Positions 54,145 through 63,396 of a stretch of DNA of 63,503 bases are shown here, piece by piece. Source of the DNA: NVTR01 sp036479015 (GTDB taxonomy: Bacteria > Pseudomonadota > Alphaproteobacteria > Rhodobacterales > Rhodobacteraceae); assembly GCA_036479015.1 (NCBI GenBank), contig JAZGFB010000060.1, positions 1 to 63,503 on the forward strand, in the 5' to 3' direction. The notes under the pieces were generated by a model that had not been told where the DNA came from, did no database searches, and was given only the letters and a program-made list of their open reading frames with translations. The translations under genes and the position numbers were made by a program. The stretch's first letter is position 1. Every line of letters starts with the position of its first letter.

Positions 54145-54284
54145 ATCTGTGGTCCCTACCCGGCCACGAAAAATACCGCCGATCCATAATATGTGGATCA
54201 TTGATTTCGACAGACTATATATGGCGTTTCCCTGCTGGCAACCCCCCTGCATTTGAAGCGTATTATAGCAGGTTTATTGTAAGG

Positions 54285-54950
54285 TTAGGCCAGACCCAGC
54301 TTGTCACGCATGAACGCCAACGCCATGCTTAACCCATTCGGATCAATGCCATGGCCGGTGCCTTCCATAACATTGGTGATCACGTCAAATCCGTTTTCAG
54401 CCAAAGCCTGGGCCGCGTCCGGCATGCTTGCCGGTGGCACCATTTCATCCTGATCGCCATGCAACAGTAAAACCGGCGGCCGTGCCACAACGTCTTCTGC
54501 CAGGCTTTCAGGTTCCAACAGCCGCCCAGAAAACCCAACCACACCGGCAACAGCAGGCACACGGCGCGGTGCCACGTGCAGTGACATCATGGTGCCCTGG
54601 GAAAACCCAAGCAGGATCATCCGGTCAGCGCTTAGGCCTTCATCCAATAGTATCTGATCAAGATAGGCGTTCAGATCCGCCACACCGGCCTGCATGGCGC
54701 GCGCAGATTCTTCTTCGCTTGATCCATCAAGCCACGGGATCGGAAACCACTGAAAACCCATGGGGTTGCCAACACATTGTTCAGGCGCATTTGGGGCCAC
54801 GAATGCCGTGTCTGGCATATGGGGTTCAAGCGGGTTGGCCAGCCCCAGCAAATCATTGCCATCGGCGCCATAGCCATGCAGGAATACCACCACCTGTTTC
54901 GCCTGCCCCTGCGCCGGACCCCGACGCGCGCTTTCAAGTCCCCTGATCAT
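54285..54950 (-). CDS. Phospholipase/carboxylesterase-family alpha/beta hydrolase
   Basis: 221 residues, cytoplasmic. VVVFLHGYGADGNDLLGLAN holds the oxyanion region, LLGFSQGTMMSL the nucleophile Ser in GFSQG, HGDQDEMVPP the Asp, and GTGHGIDPNG the His. This fits the small carboxylesterase/YpfH group, which hydrolyses short esters or thioesters. The start overlaps the stop of the DNA glycosylase gene by 4 bp, so it is the last gene of the cbiD-cobK-glycosylase-esterase series. Confidence 0.9.
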   Translation of the reverse strand: MIRGLESARRGPAQGQAKQVVVFLHGYGADGNDLLGLANPLEPHMPDTAFVAPNAPEQCVGNPMGFQWFPIPWLDGSSEEESARAMQAGVADLNAYLDQILLDEGLSADRMILLGFSQGTMMSLHVAPRRVPAVAGVVGFSGRLLEPESLAEDVVARPPVLLLHGDQDEMVPPASMPDAAQALAENGFDVITNVMEGTGHGIDPNGLSMALAFMRDKLGLA

Positions 54951-55576
54951 TTTACACCCTCACGATTTTTTTCGAACCGGTAATAGGCCCAGAGCAGCCG
55001 GGCTGCAACACTGCGCCAGGGGGCCCAGTCTGCGGCCATGGCGCGCAGTTGTTTTTCTGTAGGTCGCGCATTCAGCTTAAACAACATGCGCGCGGCTTCC
55101 TGCAGCGCCAGATCACCCGGGGCAAACACGTCTGCCCGCCCCAGTGAAAACATTGCGTATATTTCCGCTGTCCAAGGGCCGATACCAGGAACCTGGGTCA
55201 GGGTTTTGATAACATCGCCTGTCTCTGCTAATCGCAGATCACCATAGTTAATGCCGGAAACCGCCAACGCGCGTGCATAGCGTATCTTTTGTCGGCTTAA
55301 GCCACAGGCGCGCAGGTCTTCGTCACTGGCCGAAATTATTTTGCGCGGGCCTGTCAGGCGCGCCAGTTTTAGCCGCTGCCAAACAGCCGCCGCGGCCGCA
55401 ACTGATATCTGCTGGCTAACAATGGCGTCCAGCAAGGCGGTGAACCCATCCTTGCGCAATCGCAGCGGCAATGGCCCCGTTGCCGCAAGCGCGTCGGCGA
55501 ATATAGGGAACCGGTTTGCCAGGTAATCCGCACCCTCTGAAACACATTTAGATGTGGTGATAACTCTTTCTAACAT
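54947..55576 (-). CDS. DNA-3-methyladenine glycosylase 2-type (AlkA-like) protein
   Basis: 209 residues from the ATG at 55576 (MLERVITTSK). It is an HhH-GPD base-excision glycosylase: LLDAIVSQQISVAAAAAVWQRL precedes the helix-hairpin-helix LTQVPGIGPWTAEIYAMFSLG and the catalytic Asp in DVFAPGDLALQ. It would remove alkylated bases such as 3-methyladenine. It lacks the Ada-type N-terminal domain. Its start overlaps the cobK stop by 7 bp, an odd pairing of repair with corrin biosynthesis, and its stop overlaps the esterase start. Confidence 0.9.
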   Translation of the reverse strand: MLERVITTSKCVSEGADYLANRFPIFADALAATGPLPLRLRKDGFTALLDAIVSQQISVAAAAAVWQRLKLARLTGPRKIISASDEDLRACGLSRQKIRYARALAVSGINYGDLRLAETGDVIKTLTQVPGIGPWTAEIYAMFSLGRADVFAPGDLALQEAARMLFKLNARPTEKQLRAMAADWAPWRSVAARLLWAYYRFEKNREGVK

Positions 55577-56304
55577 ATGGTTTTTTCGACCCAAGCCAGG
55601 GCTTCCTTGATGGTCTGCACCGGGGTGCCCTGGGGTTGCTTGGGGCGTTTTATCATGGCCACGGGAATGCCCAATGTCGCCGCTGCAGCAAGCTTAGTGT
55701 AAGACGCCTGCCCGCCGGCATTTTTGACAACCAGCCAGTCGATTTCCAACCGCTCAAACAGTGCAATTTCATCGGCCACACTAAACGGCGGCCGCCCGAC
55801 CAAAAACTGTCCATTTTCAAAAGGAAATGGCCCATCTGGCGGGTCAATCTGGCGGCATATCAGATGCCTGCCTGACAGGTTATCAAACCGTGGCAGCGTT
55901 TGACGCCCGGTGGCTAGAAACACCGTCGCGCCGGTTGGTATATGCTCTGCCGCGTGTATTTCACTTGCAATCATTGTCCAGCAATCACCCGCCCCCGGCA
56001 CCCAAGCGGGGCGCAAAACCTGCTTATAGGGCAGACCTTTCTGCGCCGCGATCTTCTGGCTGCGATGGGAAATGGCATCGGCAAACGGATGGGTCGCATC
56101 CAGGATGGCCGAAATTTTATGCTGCCGTAAGAACTGTTCAAACCCGGCCGCACCGCCAAAACCGCCGGTCACCGTTTTTATGGCAAGGCGCGCAGGTTCC
56201 CGCGTTACACCGGCCAGCGTTGCAATGCTGGGAATATCAGCAGCGGCTAGCCTTTGGGCGATAACCCGCGCCTGCCCGGTCCCTGCCAACAACAACAGCA
56301 TCAA
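55570..56304 (-). CDS. cobK: Precorrin-6A reductase (CobK/CbiJ family)
   Basis: 244 residues. It reduces precorrin-6A with NADPH in corrin ring synthesis. LLLAGTGQARVIAQRL is the N-terminal nucleotide loop, AILDATHPFADAISHRSQKIA the family signature, and VVKNAGGQASYTKLAAA the C-terminal one. The start overlaps the cbiD stop by 4 bp and the gene runs into the DNA glycosylase gene. It is divergent from cobA-cobB as part of the cobalamin cluster. Confidence 0.93.
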   Translation of the reverse strand: MMLLLLAGTGQARVIAQRLAAADIPSIATLAGVTREPARLAIKTVTGGFGGAAGFEQFLRQHKISAILDATHPFADAISHRSQKIAAQKGLPYKQVLRPAWVPGAGDCWTMIASEIHAAEHIPTGATVFLATGRQTLPRFDNLSGRHLICRQIDPPDGPFPFENGQFLVGRPPFSVADEIALFERLEIDWLVVKNAGGQASYTKLAAAATLGIPVAMIKRPKQPQGTPVQTIKEALAWVEKTIC

Positions 56305-57347
56305 CCGGCCCGCGCAATAATGTTGCCACTGCGGTCGACCATGGTAATGTCAACTTTGCAGCCTGCTTTTTCAACATACCCAGCGGCCACAATCCGGGCC
56401 TTTTGCGCCACCGCCCCCGCCAGTTCTGGCCCGGCAATTTCATAGGCATGCAGCGCTGTCTGCGCCTGCGCCACATCGCTGTTGCCGACCATTTCTGCCA
56501 GCGCAGAAATATCCACCTGTGAGCGCGCAGAATGCAGATCAACCGCCCCCTGCGCCAGTTTCGCCAGTTTACCGATACCGCCACCGATGCTTAGACGCTG
56601 CACTGGGTTTTTCGCCAGATATTTCAGCACCCCACCGGCAAAATCCCCCATATCCAACATGGCGTGATCGGCCAGCCCATACAGGTTTTGCACCGCGCGC
56701 TCTGAGGTTGATCCGGTACAGGCACCCACATGATCCAAGCCATCGGCGCGGGCCACATCAATGCCCCTATGGATCGACGCGATCCAGGCCGAACAGGAAA
56801 ACGGCCGCACAATGCCGGTGGTGCCCAGTATCGACAGGCCCCCCACAATGCCCAACCGTGGGTTCCAGGTTTTTTGCGCAATTTCAGCGCCACCAGGAAT
56901 GGAAATGCAGATTTCAATATCCGCTTTCTGCCCCAATTCACCGGCCAGTTCCGCCACCACAGCTTGCATCATTTGCCGGGGCACCGGGTTAATTGCCGCC
57001 TGCCCCACAGTGATCGGCAATCCCGGCCGGGTCACGGTGCCGACCCCGTCGCCTGCCACAAAACTCACGCCACTATTGCGGGCACGCACCCGCGCAATAA
57101 CCAGCGTGCCATGGGTGACATCCGGGTCATCCCCGGCGTCCTTGATTATTCCCGCCTCGGCCCAACCGTCGCCTGTAAGCTGGTGCGCTATTTGAAAAAC
57201 CGGGGTTTGCCCGCGTGGCAAGGTGATCTGCAATGCCTTAGGAATATCGCCCTGCCACAGCCCAAGCAAAGCCGCCTTTACCGCGCCGGTTGCACAGGCC
57301 CCAGTGGTCCACCCATAGCGTAATTTTTTCTGAGACTGTGTTTCCAT
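56301..57347 (-). CDS. cbiD: Cobalt-precorrin-5B (C1)-methyltransferase CbiD
   Basis: 348 residues. The N-terminus LRYGWTTGACATGAVKAALL is the CbiD signature; NPVPRQMMQAVVAEL, ISIPGGAEIAQKTWNPRLGIVGG (in parts) and GNIIARAG follow. CbiD does the C1 methylation in the anaerobic (cobalt-early) route, a step done by CobF in the classic aerobic route. Here it sits beside cobA, cobB and cobK. It lies 91 bp from the divergent cobA gene with no cobalamin-riboswitch-like sequence recognised in the gap. Confidence 0.93.
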   Translation of the reverse strand: METQSQKKLRYGWTTGACATGAVKAALLGLWQGDIPKALQITLPRGQTPVFQIAHQLTGDGWAEAGIIKDAGDDPDVTHGTLVIARVRARNSGVSFVAGDGVGTVTRPGLPITVGQAAINPVPRQMMQAVVAELAGELGQKADIEICISIPGGAEIAQKTWNPRLGIVGGLSILGTTGIVRPFSCSAWIASIHRGIDVARADGLDHVGACTGSTSERAVQNLYGLADHAMLDMGDFAGGVLKYLAKNPVQRLSIGGGIGKLAKLAQGAVDLHSARSQVDISALAEMVGNSDVAQAQTALHAYEIAGPELAGAVAQKARIVAAGYVEKAGCKVDITMVDRSGNIIARAG

Positions 57348-57438
57348 TAGCCTGACTATAGGCAGGGTTTATGCCCCCGTGAATGACAAATTGCGGTTCC
57401 TGCTTTTCGCAAGCGAGAAAATCGCGCATTAACGGGAT

Positions 57439-58278
57439 ATGGACGACTCAAACCCCCTCCTGCCAGGCAATTGGCCCGAATTCCCTAAAGGCTGGGTCTG
57501 GCTTTGCGGTGCCGGCCCGGGGGACCCCGGATTGCTGACGCTTAACGGCTTGCACGCTCTGCGCCAGGCAGATGTCATTGTCTGTGACGCGCTGGTTGAC
57601 GCACGCATCCTGACCTGGGCGAACCCAAAGGCCGATATTATTCACGCAGGTAAACGCGCAGGCCAGCCGTCGCCAAAACAACATGAGATCACCCAACAGC
57701 TGATAAGCCTTGCCCAAGCAGGCCATCGGGTTTTGCGCTTGAAAGGTGGCGACCCTTTCGTCTTTGGCCGCGGCGGCGAAGAGGCACAATCATTGGTGCA
57801 ACAGGGCATCCCCATTCGCATTCTACCAGGCATTTCCGCAGGCATCGGCGGGCTGGCCTATGCTGGCATCCCTGTGACCCATAAGGACATCAACCAATCG
57901 GTAACTTTTGTCACCGGCCATGATCAGGCCGGGCTGGCGCCCGACACATTGGACTGGTCCGCCATTTCTAAGGGCGCGGACGTGATTGTCATATATATGG
58001 GCATGAAACATATCGCCCAGATATCAGCGGCATTGATGGCAGCGGGCAGACCAACGGATGAACCCGTGGCCGTTGTCGCCAACGCCAGCCTGCCAAATCA
58101 GCAGGTTTTGGAAACCACCCTGGGCACTGCCGTTTCAGATATCGCCAATGCGGCCCTGAAGCCACCAGCGATCATCTGCGTTGGCCGGGCTGTGCTGATG
58201 CGCCAGGCGCTTGACTGGCAAGCGATGCTGCAGGGAACATCCATGCGCAACACCGATCCGTTGCGGGCCGAAACCTGA
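57439..58278 (+). CDS. cobA: Uroporphyrinogen-III C-methyltransferase
   Basis: 279 residues. It methylates uroporphyrinogen III at C2 and C7 to precorrin-2. VWLCGAGPGDPGLLTLNGLHALRQAD is the SUMT opening (key part GAGPGDPGLLTL), VLRLKGGDPFVFGRGGEEAQ the SAM-binding region and GIPVTHKD-like segments follow, then YMGMKHI. It is the short monofunctional form with no siroheme-synthase domain. Its stop overlaps the cobB start (TGATG). Confidence 0.95.
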   Translation: MDDSNPLLPGNWPEFPKGWVWLCGAGPGDPGLLTLNGLHALRQADVIVCDALVDARILTWANPKADIIHAGKRAGQPSPKQHEITQQLISLAQAGHRVLRLKGGDPFVFGRGGEEAQSLVQQGIPIRILPGISAGIGGLAYAGIPVTHKDINQSVTFVTGHDQAGLAPDTLDWSAISKGADVIVIYMGMKHIAQISAALMAAGRPTDEPVAVVANASLPNQQVLETTLGTAVSDIANAALKPPAIICVGRAVLMRQALDWQAMLQGTSMRNTDPLRAET

Positions 58279-59549
58279 TGGGCACCGGCCTTATTCTGGC
58301 AGCGCCGGGTTCAGGCCACGGTAAAACCACCGTGACCCTTGGGCTATTGCGCGCATTGCACCGCGCTGGTGTCAATATGCGCGGTGCAAAATCTGGACCT
58401 GACTATATTGACCCGCGTTTTCACGCCGCCGCTTGCAAGAAACCCTGCTTTAACCTTGACGCCTGGGCTATGTCTCAGACGCGGATCAAGTCCCTTGCTG
58501 CAGGCGATGGCTTGCTTTTGATCGAAGGGGCCATGGGCCTGTTTGACGGCGCGCCACCAATGGGCAAAGGTGCCACCGCTGACCTAGCCCGCATTTTAAA
58601 CCTGCCGGTTGTTCTAATCGTTGATGCAGCCAAGATGGCGCAATCGGTGGCCCCGCTGGTAAGCGGGTTCGCACACCACGACCCATCTGTGCGGATTGCT
58701 GGTATAATCTTGAACAATGTTGGTTCAGACCGGCACGAAACCATGCTGCGCCGCGCCCTTGATCAGCAGTCAATTCCTGTATTGGGCGCAGTGCACCGCC
58801 AGACCGGCATTGCGCACCCGTCGCGCCATTTGGGGTTGGTGCAGGCCGCCGAACGCCCGGACCTTGACGCATACTTGAACACCGTCGCCGATGCGGTCGA
58901 AAAATCTGTTGACCTTGGGGCGTTTCAAAACCTTGCTGCCCCGCTTAACGCAGCACCCCGTCAGACCAAAACACCGCCCCCGGCCCAGTCCATTGCCATT
59001 GCACAGGACGCGGCATTTGCGTTTTCATACCCACATTTATTGCAAGACTGGCGCGCCGCCGGTGCGACGGTTTTAACCTTTTCACCGCTTGGCGATCAAG
59101 CCCCGGAACCTGCCGATCTGATCATTCTTCCTGGCGGCTACCCGGAATTGCACGCCGCTCAAATTTCTGCTGCCAGCAACTTTCGCACTGGCATGGTCAA
59201 AGCTGCAAAAACCACACAAATATATGGTGAGTGCGGCGGCTATATGGTTCTGGGCAACGCAATGACAGATGCCAGCGGTACAGCCCGCCCTATGCTTGGC
59301 CTGTTGCCGTTGGCAACATCCTTTGCCAAACCCAGGCTGCACCTTGGCTACCGCAATCTTACACCGCTTGGCGGACCCTTCGCCGGGGCACAAAAGGGCC
59401 ATGAATTTCACTATGCGACCACCCTGTCAGCCCAGGGCCCGGCACTGTTCAAAGCCACGGACGCCGAAGGAACAATTCTGAAAGAAATGGGGCTAAGACA
59501 GGGCAATGTCACAGGATCATTTGCCCATATTATTGATGCCGCTGAATAA
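58278..59549 (+). CDS. cobB: Cobyrinate / hydrogenobyrinate a,c-diamide synthase
   Basis: 423 residues. It amidates the a and c carboxylates of the corrin ring with glutamine and ATP. LILAAPGSGHGKTTVTLGLLRAL contains the P-loop, and GAKSGPDYIDPRFH and EGAMGLFDG follow; the glutamine amidotransferase domain has the catalytic Cys in IYGECGGYMVLG and the His in GHEFHYAT. It is the second gene of cobA-cobB, overlapping by one base. Confidence 0.95.
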   Translation: MGTGLILAAPGSGHGKTTVTLGLLRALHRAGVNMRGAKSGPDYIDPRFHAAACKKPCFNLDAWAMSQTRIKSLAAGDGLLLIEGAMGLFDGAPPMGKGATADLARILNLPVVLIVDAAKMAQSVAPLVSGFAHHDPSVRIAGIILNNVGSDRHETMLRRALDQQSIPVLGAVHRQTGIAHPSRHLGLVQAAERPDLDAYLNTVADAVEKSVDLGAFQNLAAPLNAAPRQTKTPPPAQSIAIAQDAAFAFSYPHLLQDWRAAGATVLTFSPLGDQAPEPADLIILPGGYPELHAAQISAASNFRTGMVKAAKTTQIYGECGGYMVLGNAMTDASGTARPMLGLLPLATSFAKPRLHLGYRNLTPLGGPFAGAQKGHEFHYATTLSAQGPALFKATDAEGTILKEMGLRQGNVTGSFAHIIDAAE

Positions 59550-59588
59550 GGGTTTTCATTTTAAATATTCCCCGATACGACTTGCTAC

Positions 59589-60806
59589 ATGAACAGCGAA
59601 ACCAACCCCAGTATTGACAGGCGAACCCGTAAAAACATCACCGTTCTGGTGATGATGCAGGCGATACTTGGGGCGCAAATGCCGATGGTATTTGTATCAG
59701 CCGGGCTGGCGGGGCAGTCGCTGGCATCCAATATCTGTTTGGCAACCCTGCCGATCACGCTGATCGTTGCAGGTTCCATGCTGACGGCAACGCCGCTGTC
59801 GGCGATCATGCAGCGCTATGGCCGCAAGGTTGGCTTTTTTATTGGTGCCGCAGGCGGCGCTACCGGGGCCATAATCGGGGCTTATGGCCTATATGTTGCA
59901 AGCTTTCCCATCTTTCTTGTCGGGTCCCTGTTCACCGGTATCTATATGTCGGCCCAGGGTTTTTTCCGTTTTGCTGCAATGGACACCGCCAGCGAAGCCT
60001 TCCGCCCTCGGGCCATATCCTATGTTATGGCGGCAGGCCTTGCCTCGGCCGTTATTGGCCCACAACTGGTCAAGCTTAGCACCTCTGCATTGGTTGTCCC
60101 ATTTTTGGGAACCTACATAGCAGTGATCGCTGTTAACATAATTGGCGCGTTCTTGATCCCGTTTCTTGAACTGCCCAAACCCGTGGCAGCAACCGAAAAA
60201 TCAGCACAAGGGCGCAGCAAGCTGCAACTGTTGCGCACCCCAAAAATAGCTGTGGCAATCATCAGCGCCATGGTGTCATACGCTTTGATGAACCTGGTCA
60301 TGACGTCGACACCGCTGGCTGTTGTGGGGTGTGGCTTTGGCACCGGTGATGCTGCCGATGTGGTTATGGTGCATGTTCTGGCCATGTATGCCCCGTCTTT
60401 TTTCACCGGCAATCTGATAGCCCGTTTCGGTGCGGAAAAAATTGTCGCCACCGGGCTGGCCATTCTGACAGCTGCCGGGGTCGTGGGACTGTCCGGTATT
60501 CAGCTTGGCAACTTTTATGTGGCGCTGGCGCTTTTGGGGGTGGGTTGGAATTTTGGTTATATTGGCGCAACGACACTGCTTGCCAGCGCCCATACCGAAC
60601 AAGAGCGCGGCCGCATTCAGGGCATGAACGACTTTTTGGTGTTCGGGCTGGTGACGGTTGCGTCGCTGGCCTCAGGTGGGTTGATGAACTGTTCCGGCGG
60701 CACCCCGGTCCAGGGTTGGTTTTCGGTAAATATGGCCATGGGGCCGTTTCTGATTCTGGCGGCAGGTGCGCTGATTTGGTTGAATCGGCAGCCCAAAACC
60801 ACTTGA
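59589..60806 (+). CDS. MFS transporter of unknown substrate
   Basis: 405 residues with about 12 transmembrane helices. MQRYGRKVGFFIGAAGGATGA resembles MFS motif A after helix 2, and HTEQERGRIQGMNDFLVFG is the equivalent loop in the second half. I cannot place the substrate. It begins 40 bp after cobB on the same strand and could be cotranscribed, but no feature marks it as a cobalamin or metal transporter. Convergent with the NDUFAF6-like gene. Confidence 0.82.
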   Translation: MNSETNPSIDRRTRKNITVLVMMQAILGAQMPMVFVSAGLAGQSLASNICLATLPITLIVAGSMLTATPLSAIMQRYGRKVGFFIGAAGGATGAIIGAYGLYVASFPIFLVGSLFTGIYMSAQGFFRFAAMDTASEAFRPRAISYVMAAGLASAVIGPQLVKLSTSALVVPFLGTYIAVIAVNIIGAFLIPFLELPKPVAATEKSAQGRSKLQLLRTPKIAVAIISAMVSYALMNLVMTSTPLAVVGCGFGTGDAADVVMVHVLAMYAPSFFTGNLIARFGAEKIVATGLAILTAAGVVGLSGIQLGNFYVALALLGVGWNFGYIGATTLLASAHTEQERGRIQGMNDFLVFGLVTVASLASGGLMNCSGGTPVQGWFSVNMAMGPFLILAAGALIWLNRQPKTT

Positions 60807-60978
60807 TTAAATCAGTCTGGGAAACAGCAGTAACGATCCTGTGAAATTGTCTGCAATACCGCCCCACAAAATGCCGATCAGGCGATGCGACTTCCAATTT
60901 GTTTCGCGAGCATTGATAAACACTTAGGAACAACGGGTTCACCACGCCCAAGCTTCACGCCACCGGCAACTGCCCAGG

Positions 60979-61737
60979 TCACACCCGACCCCGCAGGACA
61001 TGCCACAGCAGTGAACTTCTTCTGGTGAACTCAGATTTATGCAGCGTGCCGCCGGTAACGGTGGCCGGGTTGGCAGCCACAGACCTTAGGGTTCTATGTG
61101 TCTGCCAACCCGTTCGTGTTGCATATCGGGCCCTTGGATCGGCCAAATCATTCCCCTGCTCAAGCCGGTGCAACCCGACCTTGGCAAGCTTACATATTGC
61201 ATCTTCCGAACTGTCTACCAGCGGTGAGCGCCCCCTTGAAATCAGCTCGGGCACCGCTTTGAACCAATTGGCCAGACCAGAGGCATAGCCGATTTCGCGG
61301 ATAATACCTTCGTCAGTTTCAACACCCATTGCCCGCGCGGCAACCCACATTAAGCCGCCTGAAGTATCTTCAATATAGCGATTAAATTCGGCCTCATCAA
61401 CAAACGGGTCGCCATATATTTCCCAGTGCCTGGGCGTTGCCAATGTGCCCAATATGGCGGCATCTTGCGCGTCTATCACCTGTGCCAACGGCGTCACCAC
61501 TTCATGTCGACGCACCGGTCCCCCAGCCGCAATTTCACCCAAAGCATCCAGCCACCACTGCAACCGCATTTCACATATTGCCGGTTCCTGGCTGACCCAG
61601 GGCGCGCGGCTGACTTCCACATTGAAGGCATAGATTGCAAACAGCGCAGCGCGGTGTTTTACTGGCACCGACATGGTTGCCAGAAACCGGTCCGGGTCCC
61701 CACGGCGGGTTATTTCTGCGCAGGCTGCAAAGCTCAC
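60979..61737 (-). CDS. Squalene/phytoene-synthase-fold protein, NDUFAF6-like
   Basis: 252 residues with a GTG start. The overall fold pattern is that of squalene/phytoene synthases, but the first Asp-rich motif is lost: AIYAFNVEVSRAPWVSQEP stands where prenyl synthases have a DDxxD-type cluster, and EMRLQWWLDALGEI and YIEDTSGGLMWVAARAMG follow. This matches mitochondrial NDUFAF6, an assembly factor for respiratory complex I, better than a carotenoid enzyme. No other carotenoid gene is near. It is 42 bp downstream of cimA on the same strand. Function in complex I assembly is inference. Confidence 0.75.
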   Translation of the reverse strand: MSFAACAEITRRGDPDRFLATMSVPVKHRAALFAIYAFNVEVSRAPWVSQEPAICEMRLQWWLDALGEIAAGGPVRRHEVVTPLAQVIDAQDAAILGTLATPRHWEIYGDPFVDEAEFNRYIEDTSGGLMWVAARAMGVETDEGIIREIGYASGLANWFKAVPELISRGRSPLVDSSEDAICKLAKVGLHRLEQGNDLADPRARYATRTGWQTHRTLRSVAANPATVTGGTLHKSEFTRRSSLLWHVLRGRV

Positions 61738-61779
61738 CTTGGGCGCACCGTGCTTAACATCCGCTCACACACCCCACAC

Positions 61780-63396
61780 TCATACCGCGCCATCGCGGAT
61801 CAGTTTCCAGTTAATCGCGTCCAGCAACGCTTCAAAGCTGGCGTCTACAATATTGGGCGAAGCCCCAACGGTCGACCAACGCCGCCCCTGACTGTCTTCA
61901 CTGTCAATCACCACGCGGGTTACGGCTTCCGTACCACCTTGGGTGATGCGCACCTTGAAATCCACCAACCGCATGTCATCAATCATCCCCTGATAGGGAC
62001 CCAGATCCTTGGCCAGTGCTTTGGCCAGCGCGTTTACCGGGCCGCGGTCTGATCCGGTTTCATCCATGCTTTCCGACACAGACAGGACCTTATTGTCACC
62101 AATTTTAACCACCACCACGGCCTCGGACAGGCTGACCATTTTGTTGTATTTGTTTTTACGCCGCTCAACCGTCACCTTGTAACGCTTGACGTCAAAAAGC
62201 TTGGGCAATAGCCCCAACTCACCCCGCGCCAACAGCTCAAAGCTCGCCTGCGCCGTATCATAGGAATACCCCTGCGCTTCGCGGATCTTGATGGTTTCCA
62301 GTATCCGCCCCAACGCCGTATCGCCCTTGGCCACATCCAGCCCCATTTCACGCAACCGCAACCGCAAATTGCTTTGCCCGGCCTGATTGGACATGGGCAC
62401 AATACGCGCATTGCCCACCACGCCCGGTTTGATGTGCTCATAGGTCGTCGGGTCCTTCAATATCGCCGACGCATGCAGCCCCGCCTTATGGGCAAACGCG
62501 CTGGCCCCCACATAGGGCGCAGACCGCAACGGCACCCGGTTCAAGATATCATCCAACTGGCGTGAGGCTTTTGTCAGCCCGGCCAATGCGTCCAAGCTCA
62601 CCCCGGTTTCAAACTGGCTGGCGTAGGGCTCTTTCAGCAACAATGTCGGGATTAGTGTCACCAAATTGGCATTGCCACAACGTTCGCCCAGCCCGTTCAG
62701 CGTGCCCTGAATTTGGCGCGCGCCCGCATCCACTGCCGCTAGCGCATTGGCAACCGCATTGCCGGTGTCATCATGGGTGTGAATGGCCACATGGTCGCCC
62801 GGAATGCCCGAGGCAATCACCGCCTTGGTGATCTTAGCCACCTGCCCCGGCAAGGTGCCGCCATTGGTGTCGCACAGCACGATCCAGCGCGCGCCCGCTG
62901 CATAAGCCGCATGCAGACATTCCAGCGCATAAACCGGGTTGGCGCGGTAGCCATCAAAGAAATGTTCGGCGTCAAACAACGCCTCACGCCCCTGCGCCAC
63001 AATATGGGCAAAACTGGCGCGGATGTTGTCGACGTTTTCCGCCAGCGTGATCCCCAGCGCCGTCGTCACATGAAACTCATGCGCCTTGCCCACCAGACAA
63101 ATGCTGTCGGTCCCGGCATTCAGCACACCCGCCAACACATCGTCATTTTCGGCCGAGCGGCCTGACCGCTTTGTCATCCCAAAGGCCGTGAACTTGGCGC
63201 GGGTCTTTGGGGGTTGCTCAAAAAACTCGCTGTCGGTCGGGTTCGCCCCCGGCCAGCCACCTTCGATGTAATCAATGCCCAGATTGTCGAGCGCCTCCGC
63301 AATCAAGTGCTTCTCCGGCGTCGAAAACTGCACGCCCTGAGTCTGCTGACCATCGCGCAGGGTTGTATCGAAAAGGGAGAGGCGTTCTTTAGTCAT
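61780..63396 (-). CDS. cimA: (R)-citramalate synthase
   Basis: 538 residues. It condenses pyruvate and acetyl-CoA to citramalate, an isoleucine precursor route that bypasses threonine deaminase. LFDTTLRDGQQTQGVQFS is the N-terminal metal and substrate motif, HTHDDTGNAVANALAAVDAGARQIQG the second, and NGLGERCGNANLVTLIP the third. The C-terminal regulatory LeuA-dimer domain is present (KRYKVTVERRKNKYNKMVSLSEA in part), so feedback control by isoleucine is possible. The frame ATGA joins it to a short upstream frame. Confidence 0.94.
   Translation of the reverse strand: MTKERLSLFDTTLRDGQQTQGVQFSTPEKHLIAEALDNLGIDYIEGGWPGANPTDSEFFEQPPKTRAKFTAFGMTKRSGRSAENDDVLAGVLNAGTDSICLVGKAHEFHVTTALGITLAENVDNIRASFAHIVAQGREALFDAEHFFDGYRANPVYALECLHAAYAAGARWIVLCDTNGGTLPGQVAKITKAVIASGIPGDHVAIHTHDDTGNAVANALAAVDAGARQIQGTLNGLGERCGNANLVTLIPTLLLKEPYASQFETGVSLDALAGLTKASRQLDDILNRVPLRSAPYVGASAFAHKAGLHASAILKDPTTYEHIKPGVVGNARIVPMSNQAGQSNLRLRLREMGLDVAKGDTALGRILETIKIREAQGYSYDTAQASFELLARGELGLLPKLFDVKRYKVTVERRKNKYNKMVSLSEAVVVVKIGDNKVLSVSESMDETGSDRGPVNALAKALAKDLGPYQGMIDDMRLVDFKVRITQGGTEAVTRVVIDSEDSQGRRWSTVGASPNIVDASFEALLDAINWKLIRDGAV

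Noticed and set aside
57348..57438. Possible cobalamin riboswitch between cbiD and cobA
   Set aside because: The gap is only 91 bp and lacks the B12-box-like sequence; too short for the full element.
60979..61737. Carotenoid biosynthesis role for the phytoene-synthase-like gene
   Set aside because: First Asp-rich catalytic motif missing and no crt genes nearby; NDUFAF6-like is the better reading.
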